This document shows positions 62,296-64,000 of a stretch of 64,000 bases of DNA, one piece after another. The stretch's first letter is position 1; each line of letters begins with the position of its first letter. This stretch comes from Algoriphagus marinus (lineage in GTDB: Bacteria; Bacteroidota; Bacteroidia; Cytophagales; Cyclobacteriaceae): assembly GCF_001936475.1 (NCBI RefSeq), contig NZ_MSPQ01000005.1, positions 62,001 to 126,000 of the forward strand, given 5' to 3'. Under the pieces are notes generated by a model, which saw only the letters and a list, made by a program, of their open reading frames with translations, was not told the origin of the DNA and made no database searches. The translations under genes and the position numbers were made by a program.

Positions 62296-63156
62296 ATGGA
62301 AAAGGCCATTTTAGGATTAGACATCGGAGGCACTGGCATCAAAGGCGGTGTATTGGTCAATGGACATCTACATGATATCCGGTCTATTTCTACTCCGGCT
62401 CAAGAAAGCAAGGAATATATTTTAGAGACTATTGCACAGTTTATTGATTCTTATTCAGCCTATGAGATCTTAGGAATCGGAATCGGAATTCCTGGCTTAG
62501 TGAATGTAGAAGAGGGGATTGTTTTAGGACTTTCAAACATTCCTGCTTTCCAGCATGTAGAACTAAAAAAATTCCTATCCAATCGCTATCAAAAACCCAT
62601 TTTCATCAACAATGATGCAAACTGTTTCGCTTTAGGGGTACACAAATTTGGCGTAGGTAAAAAATTCAAAAATTTGGTGGGAATTACGCTGGGCACAGGG
62701 GTTGGCGGTGGAATTGTGATCAATGGACATGTGTATAGCGGAGTGAATTCTGCGGCTGGCGAATGGTGCAGTGCACCTTACCTCGACTATGACTTTGAGC
62801 ACTATTGCAGCGGAAAGTTTTTTGCAAAATATTACCAATCCAGACCAAAGGCTCTGGCAAAGTTAGCTCTAGCTGGAGATGAGAGAGCTCTTAGGGCATT
62901 TGATGAATATGGGCACCATTTGGGAGAATTAATAAAACATATATTGTACGCATTGGCTCCTGAAGCTATAGTATTGGGAGGATCCATCAGAAAAACCTAT
63001 CCATTATTCAAAAAATCACTTAATCAAACGCTCTCGACTTTTGGCTATGCCACAGTTTTGGACCGATTAGAAATCTTACTTTCCGAATTAGATGAGACCG
63101 CAATCCACGGTGCTGTGGCGTTGGTAGAATTGGAGCCCGAAACAATCATTAATTAG
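62296..63156 (+). CDS. ROK family sugar kinase
   Basis: 286 residues. ATP/sugar motifs: ILGLDIGGTGIKGGVLVNG (phosphate-1), GIGIGIPGLVN, IFINNDANCFALG (catalytic Asp), NLVGITLGTGVGGGIVINGHVYSG (phosphate-2), and ALAPEAIVLGGSI (adenosine). The zinc-binding CxCGxxGC motif of classical ROK kinases is replaced by EWCSAPYLDYDFEHYC, as in Bacteroidota members. Likely substrates are glucose, GlcNAc or MurNAc. Directly after nagB but behind a terminator, so possibly expressed separately. Confidence 0.88.
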   Translation: MEKAILGLDIGGTGIKGGVLVNGHLHDIRSISTPAQESKEYILETIAQFIDSYSAYEILGIGIGIPGLVNVEEGIVLGLSNIPAFQHVELKKFLSNRYQKPIFINNDANCFALGVHKFGVGKKFKNLVGITLGTGVGGGIVINGHVYSGVNSAAGEWCSAPYLDYDFEHYCSGKFFAKYYQSRPKALAKLALAGDERALRAFDEYGHHLGELIKHILYALAPEAIVLGGSIRKTYPLFKKSLNQTLSTFGYATVLDRLEILLSELDETAIHGAVALVELEPETIIN

Positions 63157-63186
63157 TTTATCAAGTTGGTTTAGTTTTCTGAAAAT

Positions 63187-63214
63187 GCGGATCTCATCAG
63201 ATCCGCTTTTTTTT
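63187..63214 (+). terminator. Rho-independent terminator after the ROK kinase
   Basis: GCGGATCT (63187-63194) pairs exactly with AGATCCGC (63199-63206), four-base loop, eight T residues to 63214. Confidence 0.93.
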
Positions 63215-63299
63215 GCTATTCTGATTTTAAGAATTCCAACTTAATTTTGAACAAGAATGTATTTTACCCTACTTTTCCCATGCAATAAGATCTTTCAAA

Positions 63300-64000
63300 A
63301 TGCCCAATTATCTCCTCAAAGTCGCCCTTGCTCAAATTGCTCCAGTTTGGCTGAATAAAGTCAAAACCCTCGAAAAAGTAGCATCATCAATCGAAGAAGC
63401 GGCTTCTAAAGGTTGTGAATTAATCATTTTTGGAGAAGGACTTGTGCCGGGCTATCCTTGGTGGCTTTCGATCACCTCTGCATCAGATTGGGACAATAGA
63501 ATTCAAAAAGAAATCCATGCCCACTACCTGCGGAATGCCATCAGCGTCGAATCCGGTGATTTGAAGCGAATTTGTGAACTGGCAAAGGCAAATCAGATTG
63601 CCATTTATCTTGGGATAATTGAGCGACCAATCGACCGGGGCGGCCATAGCATTTATTGTTCGCTCGTCTACATAGACAATACCGGTGAAGTAAAATCCGT
63701 ACATCGTAAACTTCAGCCCACCTATGATGAGCGCCTGACTTGGGCTCAGGGAGACGGATATGGACTTCAGGTTCATTCCCTCAAAGAATTTACAGTAGGT
63801 GGATTGAACTGTTGGGAAAACTGGATGCCACTTGCGCGAACTGCGCTCTACGGTCTTGGAGAAAACCTCCATGTTGCAGTATGGCCGGGAGCTGTTCGGA
63901 ATACTGAAAACATCACGCGCATGATTGCCCAAGAAGGCAGATCATTTTCAATCTCAGTTTCAAGTTTAATGCGAAAAAGTGACTTCCCAGCCGATACACC
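63300..64000 (+). CDS. Nitrilase-type carbon-nitrogen hydrolase (cut by window edge)
   Basis: ATG at 63300; 233 residues are visible before the right edge. Full catalytic triad is present: Glu in LIIFGEGLVPGYPWW, Lys in VKSVHRKLQPTYDERL, Cys in VGGLNCWENWMPLAR. The GYPWW and CWENWMPLAR forms are those of true nitrilases (branch 1) rather than amidases or ureidopropionases, so it probably hydrolyses nitriles to acids. The protein is expected to be about 310-330 residues, so roughly the last quarter is missing here. No signal peptide; cytosolic. Preceded by the ROK terminator. Confidence 0.9.
   Translation, partial: MPNYLLKVALAQIAPVWLNKVKTLEKVASSIEEAASKGCELIIFGEGLVPGYPWWLSITSASDWDNRIQKEIHAHYLRNAISVESGDLKRICELAKANQIAIYLGIIERPIDRGGHSIYCSLVYIDNTGEVKSVHRKLQPTYDERLTWAQGDGYGLQVHSLKEFTVGGLNCWENWMPLARTALYGLGENLHVAVWPGAVRNTENITRMIAQEGRSFSISVSSLMRKSDFPADT

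Overview
The window looks like chromosome from a marine-type member of the Bacteroidota, most likely Cytophagales, family Cyclobacteriaceae (Algoriphagus-like). This is inferred from gene content: GLPGLI and HYC_CC_PP family proteins, TonB-type outer-membrane proteins with carboxypeptidase-regulatory domains, many secreted Gfo/Idh/MocA oxidoreductases and sugar isomerases, AT-rich intergenic DNA and few Shine-Dalgarno motifs. I see no rRNA, tRNA, CRISPR array, complete insertion sequence or prophage. Two genes run off the ends: an M28 peptidase on the left and a nitrilase-type hydrolase on the right.

Layout. 1-4.6 kb: cut M28 peptidase, a dispersed-repeat block, then a minus-strand AT-rich trio (glycosyltransferase 2, amidohydrolase-fold protein without the usual metal ligands, ATP-grasp ligase). 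4.7-10.7 kb: Tat-exported DinB-like protein, Gfo/Idh/MocA oxidoreductase and aspartic protease; then a small minus-strand gene pair and a palindrome-rich non-coding patch lying between a full Gfo/Idh/MocA gene and a relic of the end of another. 11.1-15.8 kb: a Planctomycete-type DUF1549/DUF1553 cytochrome protein with its DUF1501 partner, then YceI. 15.9-19.7 kb: DUF1835 protein and an outer-membrane beta-barrel gene lying between two degenerate direct repeats. 19.8-26.0 kb: outer-membrane beta-barrel/GLPGLI pair opposite a histidine kinase/response regulator pair. 26.3-31.4 kb: ATPase-nuclease with palindromic upstream DNA, a GH-D-like glycosidase, an alpha/beta hydrolase-TPR protein. 31.8-38.9 kb: sugar isomerase, GMC dehydrogenase with its Tat-exported small subunit, patatin-barrel protein and M20 amidohydrolase. 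39.1-45.4 kb: diheme cytochrome c, SoxB-like metallophosphatase, and a metal module (HYC_CC_PP, TonB receptor, HMA protein). 45.6-54.6 kb: lipoprotein penicillin-acylase homologue, DeoR regulator, then a five-gene peptidoglycan salvage run (amidase, GHL10, GNAT, AmpG-like MFS, NagZ-like GH3). 54.8-64 kb: an orphan contractile-tail sheath protein, aldose epimerase, amidohydrolase, gluconokinase, NagB fused to a PIG-L-like domain, ROK kinase and nitrilase.

Functional threads. Cell-wall sugar salvage (amidase to NagZ, and perhaps NagB and ROK kinase) and periplasmic sugar oxidation (GMC dehydrogenase, Gfo/Idh/MocA proteins, sugar isomerase, cytochrome c) are the two coherent metabolic themes. 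The most unusual material is non-coding: (a) a repeat family whose end sits 6-15 nt before the start codons of two exported-protein genes 44 kb apart; (b) three gene-to-gene gaps filled by short repeated words in inverted halves, with a different word in each gap; (c) a recognisable 16-codon relic of a lost oxidoreductase paralogue; and (d) direct repeats on both sides of an outer-membrane gene. All functional calls come from reading motifs by eye; no database search was run.
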